Source: Brachybacterium fresconis (GTDB lineage Bacteria > Actinomycetota > Actinomycetes > Actinomycetales > Dermabacteraceae). Taken from it: a stretch of DNA of 64,000 nucleotides. The notes under the pieces are model-generated. The model was not told the DNA's origin. It searched no databases and saw nothing but the letters and a program-made list of their open reading frames with translations. The stretch's first letter is position 1, and each line of letters starts with the position of its first letter. Location of the stretch: the NCBI RefSeq assembly GCF_017876515.1, contig NZ_JAGIOC010000001.1, forward strand, positions 3,658,001 through 3,722,000. Reading direction: 5' to 3'. A program made the position numbers and the translations under genes. Shown piece by piece: positions 24,972-34,333 of this stretch.

Positions 24972-26627
24972 ATGACCACCACCGCCCCGTACCAGATGCC
25001 CGCCGTCCGCGAGGCCGCGCCGGCCCCGGAGAAGACCGTCTACCTCATCCCCAGCGGCGACCTCCGCGAGAGCGCCAACGTCCCCGCCTGGCCGTTCCAG
25101 CAGGAGCTCGAGCGGATCGTCGGCGAGGCCGCCGGCGCCACCGGGTGGCAGGTCCAGCGCGGCTTCGAGCCCGATCAGGAGCTCGGCCACGGCTTCATCC
25201 GCTCCCAGCGCATGGGGATGGAGGTCTTCCAGGCCATCCCGCCCGAGGCGCCGCTGATCGTGGCGACCGCCAACTGGCAGTACAGCCACCACGTCCTGGC
25301 GGGGCTGCGCACCCACCGCGGCCCGATCCTCACCGTCGCGAACTTCGCGCCCGAATGGCCCGGTCTGGTGGGCCTGCTGAACCTCAACGGCGGGCTGACC
25401 AAGATGGGGCGGGAGTACTCGACCCTGTGGACCGTCGACGGCAGCGACGACTTCTTCCGCGAGGGCATCGCCACCTGGATCGAGACCGGCTCGATCACGC
25501 ACGACGACTCGCACGTCCGGCTGCTGCCGCACCTGCCCGGCACGGCCGAGGTCGAGCTGGGCCGGGCGCTCGCCGACCAGCTCCTGGCCGACAAGGCCAT
25601 CATCGGGATCTTCGATGAGGGCTGCATGGGCATGTACAACGCGATCATCGACGACGAGATGCTGAACCCGCTGGGGATCTACAAAGAGCGCCTCAGCCAG
25701 TCCGCGCTGTGGGCCGAGATGCAGACCGTCACCGACGACGAGGCCGACGCCATCGGCGCCTGGCTGAAGGACGCGGGCATGACCTTCCGGCTCGGCACCG
25801 ACGAGGCCACCGAGCTCACCGAGTCCCAGCTGCGCAGCCAGTACGCGATGTATATCGCCGCCCTGCGGCTCAGCGACGATTTCGGATTGGACGCCGTGGG
25901 CATCCAGTACCAGCAGGGTCTCAAGGACGTCACCGCTGCCTCCGACCTCGTCGAGGGCCTGCTGAACAACGTCCAGCGCCCGCCGGTGACCAGCCGCGAC
26001 GGCTCCCGAGTGCTGTGGGAGGGCAAGGCGCTGCCGAACTTCAACGAGGTCGACGAAGGCGTCGCGGTCGACGCCCTGGTCACCAACCGGATCTGGACCG
26101 CCATGGGCATGGACCCCGCCACGACGCTGCACGATGTGCGCTGGGGCGAGGAGTTCGACGGGCAGTACGTGTGGGTCTACGAGATCTCCGGCTCCGTCCC
26201 GCCCAGCCACTTCGCGGGCGGCTACGCCGACGCCGAGGGCTGGCGGCAGGGCCCGGAGTTCTTCCCGGCCGGCGGCTCCACCATCAACGGCGTCTCCAAG
26301 CCCGGCGAGATCGTCTGGTCGCGCGTCTACATCGAAGGCGGCGGTCTGCACGTGGACATCGGCCGTGGCAGCGTCGTCGAGCTCCCGGAGGAGGAGGTCG
26401 CCCGGCGCAAGCAGTCCACCAACCCCGAGTGGCCGATCGCCAACGTCGTGCTGCACGGGGTGAGCCGGGACCAGTTCATGGGACGGCACAAGGCCAATCA
26501 CGCCCAGCTCGTCTACGCTGACGACGCGGGAACGGCCGACCGGGCGCTGACGGCCAAGGCCGCGCTGTTCCACCGCCTCGGCATGACCGTGCACCTGTGC
26601 GGCGACGCCGTGATCGTCGAGGACTGA
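24972..26627 (+). CDS. L-fucose isomerase-like (FucI/AraA-type) aldose isomerase
   Basis: This 551-residue protein resembles the L-fucose/L-arabinose isomerase superfamily, metal-dependent enzymes converting aldoses to ketoses; fucose isomerase also accepts D-arabinose. Visible segments are PLIVATANWQYSHHVLAGLRTHRGPILTVANFAPEWPGLVGLLN, the acidic FDEGCMGMYNAIIDDEMLNPLG in the middle (candidate metal-binding acids) and the C-terminal GRHKANHAQLVY that would supply a histidine ligand. The ATG at 24972 has GGGAG just upstream. It lies 32 nt after the GH172 gene, so it probably isomerises the monosaccharide that enzyme releases. The stop codon falls inside the first copy of a 91-bp tandem duplication. 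Confidence 0.72.
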   Translation: MTTTAPYQMPAVREAAPAPEKTVYLIPSGDLRESANVPAWPFQQELERIVGEAAGATGWQVQRGFEPDQELGHGFIRSQRMGMEVFQAIPPEAPLIVATANWQYSHHVLAGLRTHRGPILTVANFAPEWPGLVGLLNLNGGLTKMGREYSTLWTVDGSDDFFREGIATWIETGSITHDDSHVRLLPHLPGTAEVELGRALADQLLADKAIIGIFDEGCMGMYNAIIDDEMLNPLGIYKERLSQSALWAEMQTVTDDEADAIGAWLKDAGMTFRLGTDEATELTESQLRSQYAMYIAALRLSDDFGLDAVGIQYQQGLKDVTAASDLVEGLLNNVQRPPVTSRDGSRVLWEGKALPNFNEVDEGVAVDALVTNRIWTAMGMDPATTLHDVRWGEEFDGQYVWVYEISGSVPPSHFAGGYADAEGWRQGPEFFPAGGSTINGVSKPGEIVWSRVYIEGGGLHVDIGRGSVVELPEEEVARRKQSTNPEWPIANVVLHGVSRDQFMGRHKANHAQLVYADDAGTADRALTAKAALFHRLGMTVHLCGDAVIVED

Positions 26628-26812
26628 GCGACGTGCTGCGAATCCGGAGCCGCCGGCGAGGAACGAGCCGGCTGCGCAGGTGAGCGGTAGGAGCACAGTG
26701 AATCGGACAGAGGACTGAGCGACGTGCTGCGAATCCGGAGCCGCCGGCGAGGAACGAGCCGGCTGCGCAGGTGAGCGGTAGGAGCGCAGTGAATCGGACA
26801 GAGGACTGAGCG
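26619..26812. repeat. 91-bp tandem duplication across the isomerase stop codon
   Basis: Two full units (26619-26709 and 26710-26800) differ at a single base, and the first 12 bases of a third copy (GAGGACTGAGCG) follow at 26801. Unit 1 begins inside the last codons of the isomerase gene, so the duplication reproduced its 3' end. Each unit contains GCCGGC-N9-GCCGGC, able to form a hairpin, so the transcript end has two such stems. Confidence 0.9.
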
Positions 26813-26844
26813 CGCTGGATCGCGCAGGAGCGAGGAGGGGGCCC

Positions 26845-27840
26845 ATGGTGTCGCCGAGACCCACGATCATGGACGTGGCGCGCACGGCGGGCGTCTCCTC
26901 GGCGACGGTCTCCCGCGTCATCAACGGCGCCTCGAGCGTCGACAAGGAGCTGTCACGGCGGGTGCGGGCCGCCGTGCGGTCGACCGGGTACGTCCCCAAC
27001 GCCATGGGCCGCTCGCTGCGCCGCGGCGGAACCTCCCAGATCGCGGTGGTCGCTCCCGACGCGGAGAACCCCTACTTCACGCAGATCATCGGCGAGGTCG
27101 AGCGGATCGCCCGCCGGGACCACTACTCGGTCACCGTCGCCCACACCGAGGACAATCTCGACATCGAGCGGGACTGCTTCGCCCAGCTGGTGGGCCGTCA
27201 CGTCTCCGGGGTGCTGCTGGTCCCGGTCCACAGCATCCACACGGACCTGTCGCTGCTCACCGAAGCCGGGATCCCGGTGGTGCTGGTGGACCGGTGGATC
27301 GAGGGGGCCGGCACCGACCTGGTGGCGACCGACAACCTCGACGCGGGACGACAGGCCGCCCAGCACCTGGTCGAGCGCGGCTTCCGCGCGCCGGCGGTCC
27401 TCGCCGGGCCCGCGGAGCTGCGCACCACCGAGGACCGCGTCCGCGGCTACCTGTCCGCCTGGCGGGAGGCCGGGGTGGGCGTCGAGGACTCGGCGATCCT
27501 CCGCGGCGACCTGCACGTGGAGTCGGGCACCGCGATGATGCGTCGGATCCTGGAGACGGGGGAGGCGGACTGCGTCTACGTCACCAACAACCGCATGTCC
27601 GCCGGCGCCTTCGAGGCGATGCGCGGGGTCGCCGATGCGCCCGCGCTGCTGGCCACGGACGACGACCTGTGGACCCGCCTGGTCACCCCGTCGGTCTCCG
27701 TGGTCCACCAGCCGGTGCAGGCCACCAGCCGCGCCGCCGCCCGCATGCTCGGCCTGCGCATCGCGAACCCCGACGAGGAGCCCTCCACCACGCTGCTGCG
27801 CTCGCGGATCATCGAGCGGGAGTCCACGCTGCCGCTCTGA
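26845..27840 (+). CDS. LacI-family transcriptional regulator
   Basis: This 331-residue regulator has the LacI helix-turn-helix at the N terminus (TIMDVARTAGVSSATVSRVINGASSVDKELSRRV) and a hinge helix near residue 55, followed by a periplasmic-binding-protein-like sensor domain (SQIAVVAPDAENPYF to the C terminus). GAGGAGGGGG precedes the ATG. Its place right after the GH172-isomerase genes makes it the likely repressor of the 23.6-23.8 kb operators; the near-identical sites at 15.5 kb may also be targets. The inducer is probably a sugar from the same pathway. Confidence 0.92.
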   Translation: MVSPRPTIMDVARTAGVSSATVSRVINGASSVDKELSRRVRAAVRSTGYVPNAMGRSLRRGGTSQIAVVAPDAENPYFTQIIGEVERIARRDHYSVTVAHTEDNLDIERDCFAQLVGRHVSGVLLVPVHSIHTDLSLLTEAGIPVVLVDRWIEGAGTDLVATDNLDAGRQAAQHLVERGFRAPAVLAGPAELRTTEDRVRGYLSAWREAGVGVEDSAILRGDLHVESGTAMMRRILETGEADCVYVTNNRMSAGAFEAMRGVADAPALLATDDDLWTRLVTPSVSVVHQPVQATSRAAARMLGLRIANPDEEPSTTLLRSRIIERESTLPL

Positions 27841-27913
27841 CGACGGGCAGGGCACGCGGTGTCCCCTGACTGAGACCGGAGGTCACGAAAGGATCTCGCC
27901 GCTCCCTGGCGGA

Positions 27914-27929
27914 GGTGCCACGGGGCACC
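27914..27929 (+). terminator. Short hairpin GGTGCC-ACGG-GGCACC
   Basis: Perfect 6-bp arms with a 4-base loop lie 74 nt after the regulator stop and 67 nt before the permease start. It could end the regulator transcript; no U-tract. Confidence 0.35.
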
Positions 27930-27995
27930 GGCTCTTAACGTTCCGGTGTCCCCAACAGGCATTCCCCATGCCGTCCCCTGCCGAACGGAGCCCCG

Positions 27996-29660
27996 ATGAG
28001 CGTCGAGGTCAGAACCGAGCCCGACGTCGCGGACGTCCAGTCCGACGCGAGCATCGCGACGAAGGAGAGCCTCGAGGACTACACCCTCCGCTTCGCCCCT
28101 CGCTCGTACCGCACCTGGGGGCCGGGCGTGGTCGCCACGAGTGCGCTGGGCGGCATCGCCTATCTCGCGGACTTCTCGATCGGTGCGAACATCGCGATGA
28201 CCCACGGCACTGTGAACGGGCTCATCGGCATCGCCGTCGCCGCCGGGATCATCTTCCTCACGGGGTTCCCTCTCGCGTACTACGCGGCCCGCTACAACCT
28301 CGACCTCGACCTGATCACGCGCGGCGCGGGCTTCGGCTATCACGGCTCCGTGATCACCAACGTCATCTTCGCGACGTTCACCTTCATCCTGTTCGCGCTC
28401 GAGGGCGCGATCATGGCGCAGGGCCTCTACCTGGGCCTGGGGATCCCGCACTGGCTCGGCTACCTGATCTCGACCGTGATGATCTTCCCGCTGGTCATCT
28501 ACGGGATGAAGATCCTCGCGAAGCTGCAGGTCGCCACGACGCCCGTGTGGCTCGTGCTGATGGTCGTGCCGGTGATCTACCTCGTGGTCTCGCACCCGGA
28601 GTCGGTCGAAGCCTTCTTCACCTACTCCGGGGAGTCCGGCAGCGGCGTCAGCTTCGCCTCTGCGATGCTCGCCGCCGGGGTCTGCCTGTCGCTCATCGCC
28701 CAGATCGCGGAGCAGATCGACTATCTGCGGTTCATGCCGCCGCGTACCGAGAAGAACCGGCGCACGTGGTGGGCGGCCACCATCCTGGGCGGCCCGGGCT
28801 GGGTTCTCTTCGGGGCGACCAAGCAGATCCTCGGCATGTTCCTGGCGGTCTACCTGGTCTCCACCGTGCCCGGTGCGCGGGCGGTCGCCAATGAGCCCGT
28901 GCAGCAGTTCCTGGTCACCTTCCAGCAGCTGATGCCCGCCTGGCTGGCACTGGTCCTCGCCGTCGTGCTCGTGGTCATCTCGCAGGTGAAGATCAACGTC
29001 ACCAATGCCTATTCGGGCTCGCTGGCCTGGACCAACGCCTTCACCCGGGTCACCCGCCGTTATCCGGGACGGCTCGTGTTCCTCGCCGTGAACCTGAGCA
29101 TCTCCCTGGTGCTCATGGAGGCGAACATGTTCGACGTGCTCAACGGGATCCTGAGCTTCTACGCGAATCTCGCCATGTCGTGGATCTGCGTGGTCGCCGC
29201 GGACATCGCGATCAACAAGCATCTGCTGAAGCTGTCCCCCAAGCGGCCCGAGTTCCGCCGCGGCATGCTCTACGACTGGAACCCGGTGGGCATCGTCTCG
29301 ATGGGGCTCTCCGGCGGGATCTCCATCGCCATCTACTTCGGCGCCTTCGGAGCGGCGGCCCAGCCCTTCTCCCCGCTGTTCGCCGTCGGCATCGCCCTGG
29401 TGGCGACCCCGCTGATGGCGGTCATCACCCAGGGCCGCTACTACCTGCGTCGCACCGATGACGGCATCGACCTGCCGATGTACGACGAGGACGGCAACCC
29501 CTCGAGCAAGACGCTGCGCTGCTGCGTGACCGGCATGGACTTCGAACGACCGGACATGATCGCTTCCGCGAAGCCCGGCCCGGACGGGGAGAAGCAGTAC
29601 CTCAGCTCCTTGGCCCTGGCGACCGACCGCACGGGCGAGCACGTCCTGCCGAAGGAGTGA
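27996..29660 (+). CDS. NCS1 family permease (purine/pyrimidine/allantoin type)
   Basis: This 554-residue transporter has about twelve membrane segments and the NCS1 landmarks: SLEDYTLRFAPRSYRTWGP at the N terminus, a first helix with GGIAYLADFSIGANI, and GAGFGYHGSVITN after the third helix. A cytoplasmic tail of about 60 residues with CCVTGMDFERPDM follows the last helix. The stop codon is 3 nt before the ureA start, so it is the first gene of the urease operon. Known NCS1 substrates are nucleobases, hydantoin and allantoin; urea itself or a ureide whose breakdown yields urea would suit this context. Confidence 0.88.
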   Translation: MSVEVRTEPDVADVQSDASIATKESLEDYTLRFAPRSYRTWGPGVVATSALGGIAYLADFSIGANIAMTHGTVNGLIGIAVAAGIIFLTGFPLAYYAARYNLDLDLITRGAGFGYHGSVITNVIFATFTFILFALEGAIMAQGLYLGLGIPHWLGYLISTVMIFPLVIYGMKILAKLQVATTPVWLVLMVVPVIYLVVSHPESVEAFFTYSGESGSGVSFASAMLAAGVCLSLIAQIAEQIDYLRFMPPRTEKNRRTWWAATILGGPGWVLFGATKQILGMFLAVYLVSTVPGARAVANEPVQQFLVTFQQLMPAWLALVLAVVLVVISQVKINVTNAYSGSLAWTNAFTRVTRRYPGRLVFLAVNLSISLVLMEANMFDVLNGILSFYANLAMSWICVVAADIAINKHLLKLSPKRPEFRRGMLYDWNPVGIVSMGLSGGISIAIYFGAFGAAAQPFSPLFAVGIALVATPLMAVITQGRYYLRRTDDGIDLPMYDEDGNPSSKTLRCCVTGMDFERPDMIASAKPGPDGEKQYLSSLALATDRTGEHVLPKE

Positions 29661-29663
29661 GCG

Positions 29664-29966
29664 GTGCGTTTCACCCCTGGCGACACCGAGAAGCTGATGC
29701 TGTCCGTGGCGGGGATGGTCGCTCGCGATCGCCTCGAGCGCGGGGTGCGGCTGAACCACCCCGAGGCGGTGGCGCTGCTGTCCACCTGGGTGATCGAGCG
29801 CGCTCGCGACGGCCGCACCGTCGAGGACCTCATGGAGGTCGGCCGCGAGGTGCTCAGCCGTGAGCAGGTGCTGCCGGACGTCCCCGCACTGCTGACCGAC
29901 GTGCAGGTCGAGGCCACCTTCCCGGACGGTTGCAAGCTCGTCACCCTGCACCACCCGATCGACTGA
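29664..29966 (+). CDS. ureA: Urease gamma subunit
   Basis: This 100-residue protein matches UreA over its whole length: [40 protein letters not shown], then EGR-like region replaced by [39 protein letters not shown], ending [10 protein letters not shown]. The GTG start follows AAGGAG at the end of the permease gene. It assembles with UreB and UreC as the (alpha-beta-gamma)3 enzyme hydrolysing urea to ammonia and carbamate. Confidence 0.97.
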   Translation: MRFTPGDTEKLMLSVAGMVARDRLERGVRLNHPEAVALLSTWVIERARDGRTVEDLMEVGREVLSREQVLPDVPALLTDVQVEATFPDGCKLVTLHHPID

Positions 29967-29980
29967 GAGGACACCTGGAC

Positions 29981-30301
29981 ATGGGAGAGAGCGAGAGTCC
30001 GGGGCCCGGCGCGATCCGGGCCCGCCCCGGGGAGCGGGTGCTGAACGTGCGCGATCGGGAGGAGGACCGCCTGGTGGTGGTCCTCGAGAACACCGGTGAC
30101 CGGCCGATCCAGATCGGCTCCCACATCCACCTGCCCGACGTGAACACCTCTCTCGCCTTCGACCGCGAGGCCGCCAGGGGTTTCCGCCTCGACATCCCCT
30201 CAGGGACGTCGCTGCGATTCGAGCCGGGCGCCTCGCGCGAGCTGCCGCTGGTGCGGCTCGGCGGCACCGGCCGCGTGCCCGGTCTCCAGGTGCGCCGCTG
30301 A
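29981..30301 (+). CDS. ureB: Urease beta subunit
   Basis: This 106-residue protein has the UreB core [43 protein letters not shown], with a slightly longer N terminus ([12 protein letters not shown]) than usual. The beta subunit is structural. The ATG at 29981 lies 14 nt after ureA and GAGAGGA precedes it. Its stop shares one base with the ureC start. Confidence 0.96.
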   Translation: MGESESPGPGAIRARPGERVLNVRDREEDRLVVVLENTGDRPIQIGSHIHLPDVNTSLAFDREAARGFRLDIPSGTSLRFEPGASRELPLVRLGGTGRVPGLQVRR

Positions 30302-32004
30302 TGGCGCGAATCAGCTCCGCGCGCTACGCCGCGCTCTACGGACCCACCACCGGCGACCAGCTCCGCCTCGGCGACACCGATCTGTGGATCGAGGTCGAGG
30401 AGGATCGCACCTTCGGCGGGGAGGAGGCGGTCTTCGGCGGCGGCAAGTCGATCCGCGAGTCCATGGGCCAGGGCACGACGACCCGCGCCGAGGGAGCCCC
30501 GGACACCGTGATCACCAATGCGATCATCCTGGACTGGTGGGGTGTGGTGCGCGCCGACGTCGGCCTGCGCGACGGGCGCATCGTCGCGCTCGGCAAAGCG
30601 GGCAATCCCGATGTCTCCGACGGGATCCACCCCGCGCTGCAGATCGGACCGTCGACCGACGTGATCGCGGGGGAGGGGAAGATTCTCACCGCAGGGGCCT
30701 TCGACACCCACGTCCACCTGCTCTCGCCCTCCCAGATCCATGAGGCCCTCGCCGCCGGCACCACGACCATCGGCGGCGGCGGCACAGGGCCCTCGGAGGG
30801 CAGTCGGGCCACGACGGTCACCCCCGGCGCCTGGCACCTCGGGGCGATGCACCGCGCACTGGACCAGCTGCCGGTGAACGTGCTGCTGCTGGGCAAGGGC
30901 AACACGGTCTCCGCCGAGGGGCTCGCCGAGCAGGCGCTCGCCGGCGCCGCCGGGTACAAGGTGCACGAGGACTGGGGTGCGACGCCTGCGGCGATCGACG
31001 CCTCGCTGCGCGCGGCCGACGAGCACGGACTGCAGGTCGCCCTGCACTCGGACTCGCTGAACGAGTCCGGATTCGTCGAGTCCACGATCGCCGCGATCGG
31101 CGGGCGCACGATCCACGCCTTCCACGTCGAGGGCGCCGGCGGCGGCCACGCCCCGGACATCCTGGAGATCGCCTCGCTGCCGCATGTGCTGCCCGGCTCC
31201 ACGAACCCCACGCTCCCGCACACCGTGAACACCGTCGCCGAGCACCTGGACATGCTCATGGTCTGCCATCACCTCAAGGCGTCCGTCCCCGAGGACCTCG
31301 CCTTCGCGGAGTCCCGGATCCGGGCCTCGACGATCGCCGCGGAGGACCTCCTGCACGACATGGGCGCCCTGTCGATGACGTCCTCGGACGCTCAGGCGAT
31401 GGGAAGGATCGGTGAGGTCGTCACCCGCACCTGGCAGGTCGCGCACGTCATGAAGGGGCGCGTCGGCCCCCTCGGGGACACCCTCCCGGCGGACAACGAA
31501 CGCGCCCGCCGCTACGTCGCGAAGTACACGATCAACCCGGCGATCGCTCACGGCGTGGACGCCCACATCGGCTCCGTCGAGGTGGGCAAGATGGCCGACC
31601 TGGTGCTGTGGGACCCGCGCTTCTTCGGGGTGCGACCCTCCCTCGTGCTCAAGGGCGGTGCCATGGCGTGGGCGGCGCTCGGGGACCCTGGCGCGTCGAT
31701 CCCCACCCCGCAGCCAGTGCTCATGCGACCGGCTTTCGGTGACGCGATCGGCGCCCACCTCGCGGTCTCCTTCGTCGCCCCCTCCGCGGTCGAGGACGGC
31801 CTGCGGGAGTCGCTCGGCCTCGCGCGGGAGCTGGTCCCCGTCGCCCCGACGCGCGAGGTCACCAAGGCGGACATGCGCAACAACGACCTGCTGCCCAGGA
31901 TCGACATCCGACCCGACACCTTCGAGATCCGGATCGACGGGGAGCTGGTCGAGCCCTCTCCCGCGAGCAGCCTGCCTCTCGCCCAGCTCTACCAGATGTT
32001 CTGA
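30301..32004 (+). CDS. ureC: Urease alpha (catalytic) subunit
   Basis: This 567-residue subunit carries the dinickel site. The expected ligands are present: HVH near residues 137-139 ([10 protein letters not shown]), the lysine to be carbamylated in GYKVHEDWG near residue 219, and later histidines including the flap histidine in [22 protein letters not shown] near residues 320-323. Length is standard for bacterial UreC. It overlaps ureB by one base and is followed after 5 nt by ureF. No residue loss is seen, so the enzyme should be active once nickel is inserted. Confidence 0.98.
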   Translation: MARISSARYAALYGPTTGDQLRLGDTDLWIEVEEDRTFGGEEAVFGGGKSIRESMGQGTTTRAEGAPDTVITNAIILDWWGVVRADVGLRDGRIVALGKAGNPDVSDGIHPALQIGPSTDVIAGEGKILTAGAFDTHVHLLSPSQIHEALAAGTTTIGGGGTGPSEGSRATTVTPGAWHLGAMHRALDQLPVNVLLLGKGNTVSAEGLAEQALAGAAGYKVHEDWGATPAAIDASLRAADEHGLQVALHSDSLNESGFVESTIAAIGGRTIHAFHVEGAGGGHAPDILEIASLPHVLPGSTNPTLPHTVNTVAEHLDMLMVCHHLKASVPEDLAFAESRIRASTIAAEDLLHDMGALSMTSSDAQAMGRIGEVVTRTWQVAHVMKGRVGPLGDTLPADNERARRYVAKYTINPAIAHGVDAHIGSVEVGKMADLVLWDPRFFGVRPSLVLKGGAMAWAALGDPGASIPTPQPVLMRPAFGDAIGAHLAVSFVAPSAVEDGLRESLGLARELVPVAPTREVTKADMRNNDLLPRIDIRPDTFEIRIDGELVEPSPASSLPLAQLYQMF

Positions 32005-32009
32005 TCCTG

Positions 32010-32726
32010 ATGCCGAACCCTCTGCCCGCCGCTGCGACGGCGCCGGCTGTCGCCTCCGCGACGATCGCGATGCTGCTGGCGGATTCGCGGCTACCCGCCG
32101 GCGCGCACGTCAGCTCCAACTCCCTGGAGGCGGCGCTGCGCGATGGCCTCGCGCCGTCGGACGTCGGGGACTACCTGGCCACCCGGATGCGCACCGTCGT
32201 CCCGGTCGAGGCCGGGACTGCTGTCCTGGCGCGCCGGATCCGCTTCGGAACGGTCGGCGTCGACGAGCTGGCGGCCCTGGAACGACTGCGTGCCGAGTGG
32301 GCCGCCCGCACCCCGAGCCGTGCCCAGCGCGAGGTCGCCGAGGCGCTCGGGGACGGTCTGCGGCGCCTGGCCGACGTGCTATGGCCCGGTGCCGTCCCGC
32401 CGCCATCGCGCCGCGAGACTCCCTGGCCCCGGCCGCTCGTGCTGGGCCTGGTCGCGGTGGCAGCGGGCCTCGACGGCGAGGACCTCGTGCGTCTGGTCGC
32501 CTATGACGACGCCCAGACCGTCGCCGCTGCCCTGCTCAAGCTCGAACCGGGGGACCCGCGCACCGCTGCCTCCCTCGTGCTCGCCGCCTGCGCACTCCTG
32601 GAACCCCGCGTGGCGGAACTCGCCGCGCTCGAGGACCCGGCGCGCATCCCGTGCTCCGGGGCACCCCTGACCGAGGGCTGGGCCGAAGCCCAGTCCACCC
32701 TGCCGAGGAGGCTCTTCCGTGCCTGA
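32010..32726 (+). CDS. ureF: Urease accessory protein UreF
   Basis: This 238-residue all-helical protein helps load nickel with UreD and UreG, acting on the apo-urease and gating UreG GTPase activity. UreF features visible are [22 protein letters not shown] at the N terminus and alanine/leucine-rich helices to the end. It overlaps the ureG start by 8 nt. Divergent sequence is normal for UreF; context makes the call firm. Confidence 0.9.
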   Translation: MPNPLPAAATAPAVASATIAMLLADSRLPAGAHVSSNSLEAALRDGLAPSDVGDYLATRMRTVVPVEAGTAVLARRIRFGTVGVDELAALERLRAEWAARTPSRAQREVAEALGDGLRRLADVLWPGAVPPPSRRETPWPRPLVLGLVAVAAGLDGEDLVRLVAYDDAQTVAAALLKLEPGDPRTAASLVLAACALLEPRVAELAALEDPARIPCSGAPLTEGWAEAQSTLPRRLFRA

Positions 32727-33474
32727 GAACTCCCATCGATCCCCGCAGCGCTCGCTGCGTCTGGGCGTCGCCGGCCCCGTGGGGACCGGCAAGAGCTCGC
32801 TCATCGCGACCATCTGCCGCGCCCTGGCCGATGAGATCCGCATCGGAGTGATCACCAACGACATCTACACCGACGAGGACGCGCGCTTCCTCCGTGCCGC
32901 CGGGGTGCTGGACCCCGAGCGGATCCGGGCTGTCGAGACCGGGGCTTGCCCGCACACCGCGATCCGCGATGACGTCACAGCCAACCTCGCCGCCGTCGAG
33001 GAGCTCGAGCTGGACTTCGACCCGCTGGACCTCGTGCTCGTCGAGTCCGGAGGAGACAACCTCACCGCGACCTTCTCCCCGGCGCTCGTCGATGCGCAGA
33101 TCTTTGTGCTCGATGTCGCCGGGGGAGGTGACGTGGCGCGCAAGGGCGGCCCCGGCATCGGCCGTGCGGACCTGCTGGTGGTCAACAAGGTCGACCTCGC
33201 TCCTCACGTCGGGGTCGACGTCGAGCTGATGCTCGCCGACGCGACCGAGGCGCGCGAGGGAGGTCCGGTGCTGGGGGTCTCCCGGCATCGCGAGGACACC
33301 GTCACGCTGCTGCGGGGCTGGGTGCTCGAGCTCCTGGCCGCGCACACCGCCGGAACGCATGCTCCGCTGGATCCCGGCCCGATGGCACCCCACTTCCACG
33401 CCGAGGACGGGGATCATGATCACCCCCACGATCACGACCACCCGCACCCGCACGAACCCGCGCCCGCTGGATGA
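32719..33474 (+). CDS. ureG: Urease accessory GTPase UreG with His-rich C-terminal tail
   Basis: UreG is the SIMIBI GTPase that drives nickel delivery. The P-loop GPVGTGKSS (residues 19-27), the nickel-binding CPH motif in [13 protein letters not shown] (near 77-79), the switch block VESGGDNL and NKVD (VNKVDLAPH) are all present. The core ends near residue 210 as in standard UreG; a further 38 residues include ten histidines mixed with Asp and Pro. No ureE gene lies in this operon, so the tail may store or hand over nickel. The GTG start overlaps ureF, and the stop overlaps ureD by 4 nt. Confidence 0.96.
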   Translation: MPENSHRSPQRSLRLGVAGPVGTGKSSLIATICRALADEIRIGVITNDIYTDEDARFLRAAGVLDPERIRAVETGACPHTAIRDDVTANLAAVEELELDFDPLDLVLVESGGDNLTATFSPALVDAQIFVLDVAGGGDVARKGGPGIGRADLLVVNKVDLAPHVGVDVELMLADATEAREGGPVLGVSRHREDTVTLLRGWVLELLAAHTAGTHAPLDPGPMAPHFHAEDGDHDHPHDHDHPHPHEPAPAG

Positions 33475-34193
33475 CGCGGATCAGCATCGCGCGAGCCGGG
33501 AGCGGTCCGGTGCGGGTGAAGGTCACCCAGGGGCTGCTCCAAGCGCGCACGATCCACCGCTCCGCGACAGGTGCGCACCTCGCGCTGGTCGCGGGCGGGG
33601 CCGTGCTCGTCGGCGGCGACCGGACGGCGGTGGGCGTCCATGTCGGGGCGGGTTGCACCCTGGAGCTGGAGGACATCGGCGGCACGGTCGCTTATCCGTC
33701 GGTCGGGTCGCGCAGCCGCTTCGACGTGAGCATCCGTCTGGAGGACGACGCGACACTGGTGTGGCGGGCCCATCCCTTCGTGGTCGCGGAGGGTGCCGCC
33801 GTGGACCGGTCGACCACGATCGTGCTGGGCGCCGGGTCCTCCCTGTGCCTGCGGGAGACCCTCGTGCTGGGACGCAGCGCCGAGCGCGGCGGCGAGATCA
33901 GGAGCCGGCTGCGGGCGCACGACGCCGGTGGGCTGCCGCTGCACCTGGAGGACCTCGACCTGGACGGCGACCGGCCCCGGACCGGGGTGCTCGGCCCTCA
34001 CCGTGTCCTGGACAGCGTGCTCCTGCTCGGTGGGCGGCTCCCGGTCGCTCCGACGGACGCGATGGTGCTGCACCTCGGGACGTGCGGCGTGATGGCCCGC
34101 GCGGTCGCGGACGCCACACATCGCACGGGGGTCGAGGACGTGATCACCGGCTGGTCGGAGGAACTGCTCGCCGGCGAGAGGCCCCCGGTCTAG
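33471..34193 (+). CDS. ureD: Urease accessory protein UreD/UreH
   Basis: This 240-residue scaffold protein docks the UreF-UreG complex on apo-urease. UreD-like segments include [50 protein letters not shown] and [23 protein letters not shown]. The operon order ureABC-F-G-D is common in actinobacteria. The last 15 codons and the downstream hairpin are included in a 90-bp tandem duplication, so a second, untranslated copy of the 3' end follows. Confidence 0.9.
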   Translation: MTRISIARAGSGPVRVKVTQGLLQARTIHRSATGAHLALVAGGAVLVGGDRTAVGVHVGAGCTLELEDIGGTVAYPSVGSRSRFDVSIRLEDDATLVWRAHPFVVAEGAAVDRSTTIVLGAGSSLCLRETLVLGRSAERGGEIRSRLRAHDAGGLPLHLEDLDLDGDRPRTGVLGPHRVLDSVLLLGGRLPVAPTDAMVLHLGTCGVMARAVADATHRTGVEDVITGWSEELLAGERPPV

Positions 34194-34327
34194 TCTGACC
34201 GCGTGAGCCACCCTTCCGGGACGCCCCGGAACTGAATCGGCTGGTCGGAGGAACTGCTCGCCGGCGAGAGGCCCCCGGTCTAGTCTGACCGCGTGAGCCA
34301 CCCTTCCGGGACGCCCCGGAACTGAAT
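34148..34327. repeat. 90-bp tandem duplication at the 3' end of ureD
   Basis: Two adjacent copies (34148-34237 and 34238-34327) appear identical. Each spans the end of ureD, its stop codon and a downstream hairpin. The second copy abuts the left end of the IS110-family element. Confidence 0.9.
34214..34231 (+). terminator. Urease operon terminator hairpin (first copy)
   Basis: Perfect 7-bp arms TTCCGGG and CCCGGAA enclose the loop ACGC, 21 nt after the ureD stop. The duplication places a second copy at 34304-34321. Confidence 0.55.
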
Positions 34328-34333
34328 CGCCTG

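Noticed and set aside
26619..26812. CRISPR-like array
   Set aside because: The units are contiguous 91-bp duplicates without distinct spacers and include the end of a gene.
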